A stretch of DNA of 5,659 bases from Natronohydrobacter sp. (GCA_007117255.1 SKGU01000387.1:1-5659), one strand, 5' to 3'; shown: positions 1 to 5,659, counted from the first letter of the stretch. A program made the numbers and translations. Notes: generated by a model not told the origin, from the letters alone.

Positions 1-148
1 CTTTCTTCATCCAGCGCGGATAGGGGTAGCTGCCCGCCAGCGTATCGCGTTTGCGCGCGTCCTCGACAGTGCGGCGCAACGCGTCAGGGGCGTGGTCGTT
101 CATATAGGCACTGACCTGCCCTGCCAAAGGCATAGGAATCTCACTCAT
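1..148 (-). CDS. N-terminal part of a probable polyphosphate kinase 2 (PPK2) family protein, cut by the window edge
   Basis: Only the first 49 codons are present; the gene continues beyond base 1. The protein begins MSEIPMPLAGQVSAYMNDHA and carries SYPYPRWMKK at about residues 40-49. PPK2 kinases, which transfer phosphate between polyphosphate and nucleotides, typically have a YPYxxxM(K/R)(K/R) segment shortly before the catalytic P-loop domain, and that resemblance is the whole basis for the call. The Walker motifs that would prove it lie outside the window. The start at 148 is well supported by an AGGAGG Shine-Dalgarno 6 bases upstream; the second Met, at residue 6, has no such site. It lies downstream of the tRNA-Gly gene on the same strand. 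The coding region is secure; the family assignment is tentative. Confidence 0.6.
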   Translation of the reverse strand, partial: MSEIPMPLAGQVSAYMNDHAPDALRRTVEDARKRDTLAGSYPYPRWMKK

Positions 149-151
149 CGC

Positions 152-160
152 TCACCTCCT
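152..160 (-). promoter_or_regulatory. Strong Shine-Dalgarno site of the PPK2-like gene
   Basis: The minus strand reads AGGAGGTGA here, a nearly full complement of the 16S rRNA 3' end. The AGGAGG core sits 6 bases before the ATG at 148. It is the strongest ribosome binding site in the window and fixes the start of the partial gene. Confidence 0.85.
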
Positions 161-211
161 TGCAACGAAGGTCAGCAAAGGCGCAAATGGCCAATTATGC
201 AAGGGGGAGGC

Positions 212-285
212 TGGAGCGGGCGGCGGGAATCGAACCCGCGTCATCAGCTTGGAAGGCTGAGGTCTTACCACTACACAACGCCCGC
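212..285 (-). tRNA. tRNA-Gly, anticodon TCC, with encoded CCA end
   Basis: On the minus strand the gene starts GCGGGCG and ends CGCCCGC, a perfect 7-bp acceptor stem, followed by discriminator T and an encoded CCA (bases 214-212). The anticodon stem TCAGC/GCTGA encloses the 7-base loop CTTCCAA, giving anticodon TCC (complement of 251-253), which reads GGA and possibly other GGN codons. The T arm is GCGGG-TTCGATT-CCCGC with the invariant TTCGA core. The D region holds AGTGGTA, typical of tRNA-Gly. The gene is 74 nt with CCA, normal for this isoacceptor. It lies 35 bp beyond the stop codon of the exporter gene and 63 bp before the PPK2-like gene, all on the same strand. Confidence 0.97.
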
Positions 286-295
286 GCTGGTGCTG

Positions 296-324
296 TGGCT
301 AGCCCAAGCCCGCGCGCGGGTCAA
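296..324 (-). promoter_or_regulatory. Possible promoter for tRNA-Gly, overlapping the exporter stop codon
   Basis: The minus strand has TTGACC at 324-319 (5 of 6 matches to TTGACA), a 17-base spacer, and TAGCCA at 301-296, a poor -10 box. Transcription would start about 4 bases before the tRNA 5' end. The -35 box contains the TGA stop of the exporter gene. Spacing and a good -35 favour it; the weak -10 box and very short leader count against it. The tRNA could instead be read through from upstream. Confidence 0.25.
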
Positions 325-1514
325 GGGGTCAGCAGCGCGCGACGCGGCAAGAATACCGTCAAGACCCCCAGCAATGGCAGAAAGGCGCAGGCCTGATAGA
401 CCCAGGCAATGCCGCGCGCATCGGCCATCACGCCCAGCACGGCCGCCGCGATCCCGCCCATGCCGAAGGCGAAGCCGAAGAAAATTCCCGCAACCAGCCC
501 GATCCGCCCCGGCAAAAGCATCTGTGCATAGACCACGATCGCCGGAAAGGCCGAGGCGATGATCACCCCGATCACCACGGACATCACCCCTGTCGCCACC
601 AGCCCGACATGCGGCAGCATCAGCGTGAAGGGCAGCACCCCAAGGATGGACCACCAGATCACCACCAGCGGGCCAAACCTGTCCCCGATCAGCCCGCCCA
701 GCATGACCCCCGCCGCTGTGGCTGCCAGAAACAGAAACAACATCTGTTGCGCGGGCACGATGCCCAGATCAAAGCGGTCGATCAGGAAAAACGTGTAATA
801 GCTGGAAATGCTGGCTGTGTAGGCGTTCTTTGAAAATGTCAGTACCGCGAGCACGACAATCGCCCAGATCACCCGGTTGCGCGGCAATCCATGCGTGGCA
901 CTTTCGCGTGGCCTGCCTGCACTCGCCCGCGCCAGCGCACCATACCACACCCCCACACGGCTGAGGATGAACATTCCCAGCAGTGCAAGCACTGCGAACA
1001 CCGCAACGCTTGGCCGCCCCAGGGGCACCACGATAAACGCCGCCAGCAGCGGGCCAAGGGCCGAGCCAAAATTGCCGCCGACCTGAAACAGTGATTGCGC
1101 CGTGCCGAATTTACCACCAGAGGCAAGCCGCGCAACACGACTGGATTCAGGGTGAAAAATCGCCGATCCGATCCCGATCAGCATCGCGCCCGCCAGAAGC
1201 CCGCCATAGCTGGACGCGTAAGCCAGCAGGATCAGTCCGCAGATGGTGGACCCCATCCCAACAGGCAATGATTGTGGCATCGGGCGTTTGTCCGTGACCA
1301 GCCCGACCACGGGCTGCAACAAGGACGCCGTGACCTGAAACGCAAAGGTCATCAGGCCGATCTGCCAGAAGCTCAAGTCGAATTCCAGGGCCAGCAGCGG
1401 GTAAAGCGCGGCCAGCAGGCTTTGCATGATGTCATTGATCATGTGGCACAGGCTGATCGCGACCAGCACCAGCCAGCTCGTGCGGGCAGCAGGGGATGTG
1501 ATGCTCAGGCTCAT
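321..1514 (-). CDS. fsr: MFS efflux transporter, fosmidomycin-resistance (Fsr) family
   Basis: The 397-residue protein has about twelve hydrophobic segments, the expected length and fold for a drug:proton antiporter of the major facilitator superfamily in the inner membrane. It resembles E. coli Fsr along its whole length. Shared hallmarks are GLVTDKRPMPQSLP (residues 71-84, the loop 2-3 motif), HPESSRVARLASGG (121-134), QVGGNFGSALGPLLAA (144-159), SISSYYTFFL (235-244), IGDRFG (276-281, the second-half loop motif) and LPGRIGLVAG then FGFAFGMGG (334-354). A hydrophilic stretch at about 191-214 is the central loop between the two halves. Family members export fosmidomycin when overexpressed; the natural substrate here is unknown. 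The ATG start aligns with the family N-terminus, though its Shine-Dalgarno is weak (GTGAG). No good promoter was found in the 285-bp upstream gap, which holds two inverted repeats that could be operators. Family call is firm; substrate is inferred. Confidence 0.93.
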   Translation of the reverse strand: MSLSITSPAARTSWLVLVAISLCHMINDIMQSLLAALYPLLALEFDLSFWQIGLMTFAFQVTASLLQPVVGLVTDKRPMPQSLPVGMGSTICGLILLAYASSYGGLLAGAMLIGIGSAIFHPESSRVARLASGGKFGTAQSLFQVGGNFGSALGPLLAAFIVVPLGRPSVAVFAVLALLGMFILSRVGVWYGALARASAGRPRESATHGLPRNRVIWAIVVLAVLTFSKNAYTASISSYYTFFLIDRFDLGIVPAQQMLFLFLAATAAGVMLGGLIGDRFGPLVVIWWSILGVLPFTLMLPHVGLVATGVMSVVIGVIIASAFPAIVVYAQMLLPGRIGLVAGIFFGFAFGMGGIAAAVLGVMADARGIAWVYQACAFLPLLGVLTVFLPRRALLTP

Positions 1515-1624
1515 GTTGTGCTCACTGGGCGGAAACCCTTCACATGTGCAATTCCGAAGATATGCGACATGACCGCGCCGGATGCAAGCTGGTGGATAGT
1601 GCCGCTGCTATCATCAGATCTGGC

Positions 1625-1645
1625 CAACTGATTATCTTTCAGTTG
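1625..1645. repeat. Inverted repeat, 7-7-7 (possible operator upstream of the exporter)
   Basis: CAACTGA (1625-1631) and TCAGTTG (1639-1645) are exact reverse complements separated by TTATCTT. The site lies 111 bp upstream of the exporter start. Its size and symmetry suit a dimeric repressor such as a TetR- or MarR-type protein, but no regulator gene is present in the window. The structure is seen directly; the role is inference. Confidence 0.4.
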
Positions 1646-1738
1646 CAAGATAAAGCTATGCTTTGACTCTTCAGGACTTGGAGATTGCAGCAAAAAGGTT
1701 TTCGGCCTGCCTGAGAACTTTACCAACAGCACGCACCC

Positions 1739-1759
1739 TGAACAAATAATTATTGTTCA
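1739..1759. repeat. AT-rich inverted repeat, 7-7-7 (possible operator)
   Basis: TGAACAA (1739-1745) and TTGTTCA (1753-1759) are exact reverse complements around ATAATTA. The geometry is the same as in the repeat at 1625-1645, but the arm sequence differs. It overlaps the first copy of a tandem direct repeat and lies 16 bp from the parS palindrome. It could be an operator for the exporter gene or an accessory element of parS. Confidence 0.4.
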
Positions 1760-1781
1760 ATAACAGATAATTAGTGTTTCA
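1741..1781. repeat. Imperfect tandem direct repeat of about 20 bp running into parS
   Basis: Copy one (1741-1759) and copy two (1762-1781) share the pattern AACARATAATTAKTGTTYCA. They differ at two positions, plus one extra T in copy two. The period is 21 bp, about two helical turns. The last seven bases of copy two (TGTTTCA) are also the left part of parS, and copy one ends in the related TGTTCA. The tract is markedly AT-rich compared with its surroundings. Confidence 0.55.
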
Positions 1782-1790
1782 CGTGAAACA
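1775..1790. promoter_or_regulatory. parS: parS centromere-like site (ParB binding)
   Basis: The sequence TGTTTCACGTGAAACA is a perfect 16-bp palindrome and matches the conserved bacterial chromosomal parS site exactly. ParB dimers bind such sites, spread along flanking DNA as CTP-dependent clamps, and with ParA move the newly replicated origin region. In most bacteria parS sites cluster near the replication origin, so the window probably lies in that part of the chromosome. The site is intergenic, 9 bp past the stop codon of the cardiolipin synthase gene and 260 bp upstream of the exporter start. An exact 16-base match is very unlikely by chance in 5.7 kb (about one in a million). It is the only copy seen here; parA and parB are not in the window. 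Confidence 0.92.
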
Positions 1791-1799
1791 TCTGTCCCC

Positions 1800-3227
1800 T
1801 CACAGCAACGGACTTGCCAACGCCACAGTATTGTTCCGCAGTCGCCGGATCAGTGACCAGCGCGCGACATCGCCACGGTCCAGGCGCACAGCGCGCGAGA
1901 TATAGCTTTGCTGCCGGGCGTCCAAGGCGGCCATCACCTCAGGGCAGTGGATCAGCAACCCGTTTTCATAATTCAGATCGAAGCTGCGGTGGTCCAAGTT
2001 GGCCGTGCCCACCATCCCGAAGATACCGTCTACAGTAACAATCTTGGAATGAATCAGTCCCGGCCGGAACAGGTAAATCTCTACACCGGCACGCAGCAGG
2101 TCAGGATAAAGGCTCTCGCTTGCGGCGCCGACGATCCGGCTGTCGTTGCGTTCAGGTAGGATCAGCCGCACCCGGACGCCGCGTTCTGCTGCGGAACAGA
2201 TCGCCGTGTGCAAGGGCTGGTCAGGCACATAATAGGGCGTGGTCAGGATCAGCCGGTCGGTCGCGGCATAAATCATCGCGCGCAGCACATCCGACGGTGT
2301 AGTATAGATATCATCCGGGCCGGATGCGATGACCTGTGCTACTACGGGGCCAGCATCGGGGGCCTGTTCGGGGTCAGCCAGCAGGGCACTCAGGTTTTCG
2401 GAATGGTGTGTCATCCAGTCATGGAGGAACACTGCCTGTTGCTGACGCACGACTGGGCCTTCCATCCGCAACTGGATATCGACCCACGGCGCAAAGCGTG
2501 GCTTGATGGCAAAGGCTGCATCCGCACAGTTGCGACTGCCCACCCATGACAGGCGATTATCCACCACCACGATCTTGCGGTGATTGCGTAGATCAAGGCG
2601 CTTGAACAAAAGGCTGATGAAGGGATTGCCCACTGGTGCTGCACGTTCCAGCGCCACGCCAGACCCTTCCATCTGCCGCCAGAGTGAGGATCGCACCAGA
2701 TGCCGCGCACCGTGATCATCGACCAGCACGCGACAGGCTACACCGCGCCGCGCCGCGCGGCACAGCGCTTCGGCCATGCGGGTGCCCGTGCCATCGGGCA
2801 GCCAGATGTAGAACAGGACATGCACATGTGATGTGGCGGCATCGATGGCGGTAAACATATCCTCCATCATTGCGTCGCCTTCGGGCAAAAGGCTCAGACG
2901 GTTGCCCGAAATGGGTTGAAAGCCGCTGATCGCCCGCCCTGCTGCGAAAGACGGGCGCGCGGGGCCTGTGACCTCCATGGCCAGATCGGGGCGCGTGGCC
3001 TGTGCTTCAAGCAACTGATTGCGCACTTCGCGCATGCGTTCGCGTTTGGCACGTTCCAGCCGCACCTCACCAAACAGGAAATAAGCGCCAATGCCCACAC
3101 CGGGCAGCACCGAGATCACTGTGATCCAGGCCAGCCGCGCCGAGGGCGTCAGGCCCGACCGCAACAGCGCCCGGATGATGAACCCCACCTGCAGGATGAT
3201 CACAATGACGACAGTTGCGCCCGCCAT
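1800..3227 (-). CDS. cls: Cardiolipin synthase / phospholipase D family protein
   Basis: This membrane enzyme is expected to join two phosphatidylglycerol molecules into cardiolipin plus glycerol, or act as a related phospholipase D. From the ATG at 3227 it has 475 residues, close to the usual 480. Two hydrophobic segments at the N-terminus (about 3-22 and 32-53, the latter ending YFLFGE, typical of the PLDc_N domain) precede a soluble catalytic part. Both HxK(x)4D phosphatidyltransferase motifs are intact: HRKIVVVD (H216, K218, D223) followed by GSRN, and HSKIVTVD (H393, K395, D400) followed by GTANLDHRSF. A longer reading from a GTG at 3287 adds 20 polar residues before the membrane segment and has no family support, so the ATG is preferred; its own Shine-Dalgarno (AGGG) is loosely spaced. 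It is divergent from the protease gene. The family is firm; cardiolipin synthase rather than another PLD activity is likely, not proven. Confidence 0.92.
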   Translation of the reverse strand: MAGATVVIVIILQVGFIIRALLRSGLTPSARLAWITVISVLPGVGIGAYFLFGEVRLERAKRERMREVRNQLLEAQATRPDLAMEVTGPARPSFAAGRAISGFQPISGNRLSLLPEGDAMMEDMFTAIDAATSHVHVLFYIWLPDGTGTRMAEALCRAARRGVACRVLVDDHGARHLVRSSLWRQMEGSGVALERAAPVGNPFISLLFKRLDLRNHRKIVVVDNRLSWVGSRNCADAAFAIKPRFAPWVDIQLRMEGPVVRQQQAVFLHDWMTHHSENLSALLADPEQAPDAGPVVAQVIASGPDDIYTTPSDVLRAMIYAATDRLILTTPYYVPDQPLHTAICSAAERGVRVRLILPERNDSRIVGAASESLYPDLLRAGVEIYLFRPGLIHSKIVTVDGIFGMVGTANLDHRSFDLNYENGLLIHCPEVMAALDARQQSYISRAVRLDRGDVARWSLIRRLRNNTVALASPLL

Positions 3228-3306
3228 AGTCCATGTTTCCCTGTCCTGACCAGCACTTACCCTGTCATGCCCGCGCGGCAAAGTCACGCGCGGCGCCGCT
3301 TGGCGC

Positions 3307-3335
3307 TTGAAGCTGTCCCCTGAACCTTGTCTAAA
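3307..3335 (+). promoter_or_regulatory. Possible sigma-70 type promoter of the CPBP protease gene
   Basis: TTGAAG (3307-3312) and TCTAAA (3330-3335) each match the consensus at four of six positions and are exactly 17 bases apart. Transcription would start near 3342, leaving a leader of about 27 bases before the ATG at 3369. The site lies in the divergent gap shared with the cardiolipin synthase gene. No comparable pair was found on the other strand. Confidence 0.35.
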
Positions 3336-3368
3336 GACGCCAGTTATCGTGTTCAGACAGGTCCGTCC

Positions 3369-4262
3369 ATGCTGCTAAGCCCTCTTGCCTTCGACCGTTT
3401 TGTCGCGCCTGCGCGCCTGCGCCCGCAACTATGGAGGCTGGTTCTGGGTATGGGCATGATCCTGCTGATCTATATTCTATGGATGGCTGCAATGGCCGGG
3501 GCGCTCTGGGTCGGCACTGGCGGCGGTGATATTGACAGGGCGCTTGGCAGCATTGGCACGGGTGGCACACCCGGATCATTGATCCTGTTGCTGCTGACGT
3601 TCATCGGCATGGCGCTGGGCGCTTTCGCGGCAACGCGCTGGCTGCACAAACGCTCTATCGCTTCGCTCTTTGGTCCCAAGGCTTTTGTGCTGCGCGATTT
3701 CGTCGTCGGTTTCGGCATCTTCGCAGCATTGGCTCTGCCTGGCATTATCTGGTTTCTGTTCACGATGGACCTGACGCGCAACGCGCCATGGTCCATCTGG
3801 CTGATGTTCCTGCCGCTGGCGATTATCGGCCTTCTAATCCAGACAGGTGCTGAAGAAGTTGTCTTTCGTGGCTACTTGCAACAGCAATTGGCGGCGCGTT
3901 TTGCCTCGCGTTGGGTCTGGATGGTATTGCCGTCGGTGATCTTCGGCCTTGTCCATTATGCCCCCGATGAAATGGGAAATTCCGTTTGGTTTATGGTCTT
4001 TGTGACCGGCTTTTTCGGGTTGATCATGGCTGATCTTACAGCGCGTTCCGGTAGTCTGGGCATGGCCTGGGGGCTGCATTTTGCCAATAACCTGTTTGCC
4101 ATTCTGCTGTTCACGACGGGCGAGGCTCTGGACGGGCTGGCGCTTTACCGCCTGCCATTCAGCGTCAGTGATACAGGTGCAATTCTGCCCTTGCTGGTGG
4201 TTGATGTCGCTGGCATGGTCATTGTCTGGGGCTTGTGCCGCTATGCCTTGCGCGGGCGCTGA
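3369..4262 (+). CDS. CPBP family intramembrane metalloprotease (CAAX protease / Abi type)
   Basis: From the ATG at 3369 the protein has 297 residues and about seven or eight hydrophobic segments, so it is an inner-membrane protein. It carries the family's three glutamate-protease motifs in order: EEVVFR (E162, E163, R167), FGLVH (F192, H196) and HFANN (H237, N241). Relatives include the eukaryotic Rce1 CAAX protease and bacterial proteins linked to bacteriocin immunity; most bacterial members have no known substrate. A longer reading from TTG at 3327 adds 14 residues, but the likely promoter overlaps that start. The ATG is preceded by CAGG at a 7-base distance. The gene ends 56 bp before accD on the same strand, so read-through into accD is possible. 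Alphaproteobacterial members often begin with a similar VAPARxRPQLWRL segment, present here near the N-terminus. Family firm, substrate unknown. Confidence 0.9.
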   Translation: MLLSPLAFDRFVAPARLRPQLWRLVLGMGMILLIYILWMAAMAGALWVGTGGGDIDRALGSIGTGGTPGSLILLLLTFIGMALGAFAATRWLHKRSIASLFGPKAFVLRDFVVGFGIFAALALPGIIWFLFTMDLTRNAPWSIWLMFLPLAIIGLLIQTGAEEVVFRGYLQQQLAARFASRWVWMVLPSVIFGLVHYAPDEMGNSVWFMVFVTGFFGLIMADLTARSGSLGMAWGLHFANNLFAILLFTTGEALDGLALYRLPFSVSDTGAILPLLVVDVAGMVIVWGLCRYALRGR

Positions 4263-4318
4263 TTGCATTTCCTGTCGCTGCGGCTTATTTGACCACCAGT
4301 CAGCTTTGGGATGCACTG

Positions 4319-5254
4319 ATGAACTGGATCACGAACTACGTCCGGCCCACGATTAATTCGCTGTTTTCGCGTCGCGAAATGCCGGAAAACCTGTGGGAAA
4401 AATGCCCCGGTTGCGGCACCATGCTGTTTCACCGGGAACTGTCGGACAATCAGCGTGTCTGTACGTCTTGCGGGCATCATATGGGCATCACCCCACGCGA
4501 GCGCTTTCACAATTTCTTCGATGGTGGCCTGTACAAGGAAATCGCGGTCCCGCAACCGATTGCGGATCCGCTGCATTTCCGTGATCAGAAGAAGTATCCA
4601 GACCGCATGAAGGCCGCCCAGAAGCAGACAGGCGAGAAAGAAGCCATGCTGGTGGGCGAAGGTGAAGTTCTGCGCACGCGCATGGTCGCGGTCGCACAGG
4701 ATTTCAGCTTCATGGGCGGGTCGATGGGCATGTATGTCGGCAATGCGATCATCGCGGCCTGTGAACATGCCGTGAAGCGCAAACTGCCGCTGGTGTTGTT
4801 TTCTGCCGCAGGTGGCGCGCGGATGCAGGAGGGGATTCTGTCCCTGATGCAGATGCCGCGCACCACAGTTGCAGTGGATATGCTGCGCGAGGCGGGGCTG
4901 CCCTACATTGTCGTTCTGACCCATCCGACCACAGGCGGCGTGACGGCAAGCTATGCCATGTTGGGTGACGTGCAGATCGCGGAACCCGGCGCGCTGATTT
5001 GCTTTGCAGGCCCGCGCGTGATTGAACAGACCATCCGCGAGAAACTGCCCGAAGGATTCCAGCGCGCCGAATACCTGCTGGATCATGGCATGCTGGACCG
5101 TGTGACCCCGCGCAAACATCACCGCGCTGAAATCGCAACCATTTTGCGGATGCTGACAGGTCAAAGCCCGGTCGTGCATGGCGATCTGCCGCGCCCTGAT
5201 CAGGCTGTGGTTGTCCAGGATGCGCCCCCGGTGCAAGGCAAATCATCGCAATGA
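4319..5254 (+). CDS. accD: Acetyl-CoA carboxylase, carboxyltransferase subunit beta
   Basis: AccD pairs with AccA as a cytoplasmic alpha2beta2 carboxyltransferase that moves the carboxyl group from biotin on AccB to acetyl-CoA, giving malonyl-CoA for fatty acid synthesis. The 311-residue protein has the N-terminal zinc ribbon with four cysteines (C29, C32, C48, C51; CPGC then CTSC), then the crotonase-like carboxyltransferase domain. Landmarks are FSFMGGSMGMYVG, SAAGGARMQEG (about 162-172), HPTTGGVTASYA (about 202-213) and FAGPRVIEQTIREKLPEGFQ. The start MNWITNYVRP matches the usual alphaproteobacterial N-terminus and has GGG 8 bases upstream. An upstream in-frame ATG at 4235 lies inside the protease gene and would add 28 atypical residues, so it is rejected. 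In many alphaproteobacteria accD follows trp genes; here it follows a membrane protease gene. A weak promoter-like pair (TTGCAT at 4263, TATTTG at 4286) precedes it. Its stop overlaps the folC start. Confidence 0.98.
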   Translation: MNWITNYVRPTINSLFSRREMPENLWEKCPGCGTMLFHRELSDNQRVCTSCGHHMGITPRERFHNFFDGGLYKEIAVPQPIADPLHFRDQKKYPDRMKAAQKQTGEKEAMLVGEGEVLRTRMVAVAQDFSFMGGSMGMYVGNAIIAACEHAVKRKLPLVLFSAAGGARMQEGILSLMQMPRTTVAVDMLREAGLPYIVVLTHPTTGGVTASYAMLGDVQIAEPGALICFAGPRVIEQTIREKLPEGFQRAEYLLDHGMLDRVTPRKHHRAEIATILRMLTGQSPVVHGDLPRPDQAVVVQDAPPVQGKSSQ

Positions 5255-5659
5255 CGCAGACAGGCTCTGACGCGCTCCTGGCGCGGATGATGGAGTTCCA
5301 CCCCAAGATCATCGATCTGACGCTGGATCGTGTCTGGCGGTTGCTTGAGGCGCTTGACCATCCCGAACGCGCCTTGCCACCGGTTATCCATATCGCGGGC
5401 ACGAATGGCAAAGGCTCGACGCAGGCCATGATCCGCGCCGGGCTGGAAGCGACGGGCGCGCGGGTGCACGCCTATACCTCGCCGCATCTGGCGCGGTTTC
5501 ATGAACGCATCCGGCTGGCGGGCGATCTGATCACCGAAGATGCGCTAAGCGCGCTTTTGGATGAAGCGCTGGCGGCCAATGGCACCGATGCGATCACCTA
5601 TTTTGAAATCACCACCTGCGCCGCGTTGCTGGCTTTTGCCCGCACGCCTGCGGATTACA
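5251..5659 (+). CDS. folC: Folylpolyglutamate synthase / dihydrofolate synthase, N-terminal part
   Basis: The gene is open at the right edge; 136 codons are present of a family usually near 420. FolC is a cytoplasmic ATP-dependent ligase of the Mur ligase superfamily that adds glutamate to dihydropteroate (making dihydrofolate) and then further glutamates to folates. Visible signatures are the P-loop GTNGKGS (residues 50-56, within IHIAGTNGKGST) and YTSPHLARFHERI (75-87), a FolC signature that contributes to substrate binding. The N-terminal LARMMEFHPKIIDLTLDRV also fits the family. The ATG overlaps the accD stop as ATGA, and no strong Shine-Dalgarno is seen, so translation is probably coupled to accD. 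The accD-folC order is widespread in proteobacteria. Confidence 0.96.
   Translation, partial: MTQTGSDALLARMMEFHPKIIDLTLDRVWRLLEALDHPERALPPVIHIAGTNGKGSTQAMIRAGLEATGARVHAYTSPHLARFHERIRLAGDLITEDALSALLDEALAANGTDAITYFEITTCAALLAFARTPADY

Noticed and set aside
309..320. cccgcgcgcggg as a Rho-independent terminator after the exporter gene
   Set aside because: It is a loopless 12-bp palindrome without a T tract, so an intrinsic terminator is not supported.
92..562. Plus-strand open frame of 156 codons
   Set aside because: It runs antisense through the tRNA gene and the exporter gene and is Arg/Pro-rich, typical of a shadow frame in GC-rich DNA.
1775..1790. parS palindrome as a transcription terminator for the cardiolipin synthase gene
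   Set aside because: It has no loop and no following run of T residues on the minus strand, while it matches parS at every base.
2557..2565. TTATCCACC as a DnaA box
   Set aside because: It is a single near-match inside the cardiolipin synthase coding region, with no cluster or AT-rich unwinding element; TTATCCATA at 5384-5392 is weaker still.
3228..3287. GTG start adding 20 residues to the cardiolipin synthase
   Set aside because: The added segment is polar and precedes the usual membrane-anchor start; the ATG at 3227 gives the typical family length.
3327..3368. TTG start adding 14 residues to the CPBP protease
   Set aside because: The likely -10 box overlaps this codon, it has no ribosome binding site, and the family N-terminus fits the ATG at 3369.
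4235..4318. Upstream ATG giving accD 28 extra N-terminal residues
   Set aside because: It starts inside the protease gene and the added residues do not fit the AccD family, whose N-terminus matches MNWITNYVRP.
4241..5236. Long minus-strand open frame (331 codons) antisense to accD
   Set aside because: It mirrors the codon pattern of accD, is rich in His, Arg, Gln and Ala without domain logic, and the plus-strand AccD protein is unmistakable.

Overview
The window reads as chromosomal DNA from an alphaproteobacterium of the Rhodobacterales (Rhodobacteraceae/roseobacter type). The reasons are a GC-rich coding style, an AccD closely resembling remembered Rhodobacter-type AccD, an overlapping accD-folC pair, and a tRNA-Gly of the usual alphaproteobacterial form. 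These are recognitions from memory, not database searches.

Layout. The left two thirds lie on the minus strand. Reading leftward from about 3227 they hold a two-HKD-motif cardiolipin synthase/phospholipase D protein (1800-3227), a roughly 285-bp gap, a fosmidomycin-resistance (Fsr) type MFS exporter (321-1514), a tRNA-Gly(TCC) with encoded CCA (212-285), and the first 49 codons of a gene that looks like polyphosphate kinase 2 (1-148). The right third is on the plus strand: a CPBP-family intramembrane protease (3369-4262), accD for the carboxyltransferase beta subunit of acetyl-CoA carboxylase (4319-5254), and the start of folC (from 5251), joined to accD by an ATGA overlap. The cardiolipin synthase and protease genes diverge from a gap of about 141 bp that holds a plausible promoter for the protease side.

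The most striking element is not a gene. In the gap between the cardiolipin synthase and exporter genes, bases 1775-1790 are TGTTTCACGTGAAACA, a perfect 16-bp palindrome identical to the canonical bacterial chromosomal parS site bound by ParB. This suggests a segment of the ParABS centromere zone and hence likely proximity to the replication origin. Immediately beside it, and running into it, is an AT-rich imperfect tandem repeat of about 20 bp with a 21-bp period (1741-1781). Two 7-7-7 inverted repeats (1739-1759 and 1625-1645) sit in the same gap and could be operators for the exporter gene.

Functionally, the plus-strand pair is housekeeping: AccD supplies malonyl-CoA for fatty acids and FolC makes folate and its polyglutamates. 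The cardiolipin synthase acts later in membrane lipid metabolism. I saw no mobile element, CRISPR array, phage gene or defence system. The unusual content lies in the non-coding DNA around parS.
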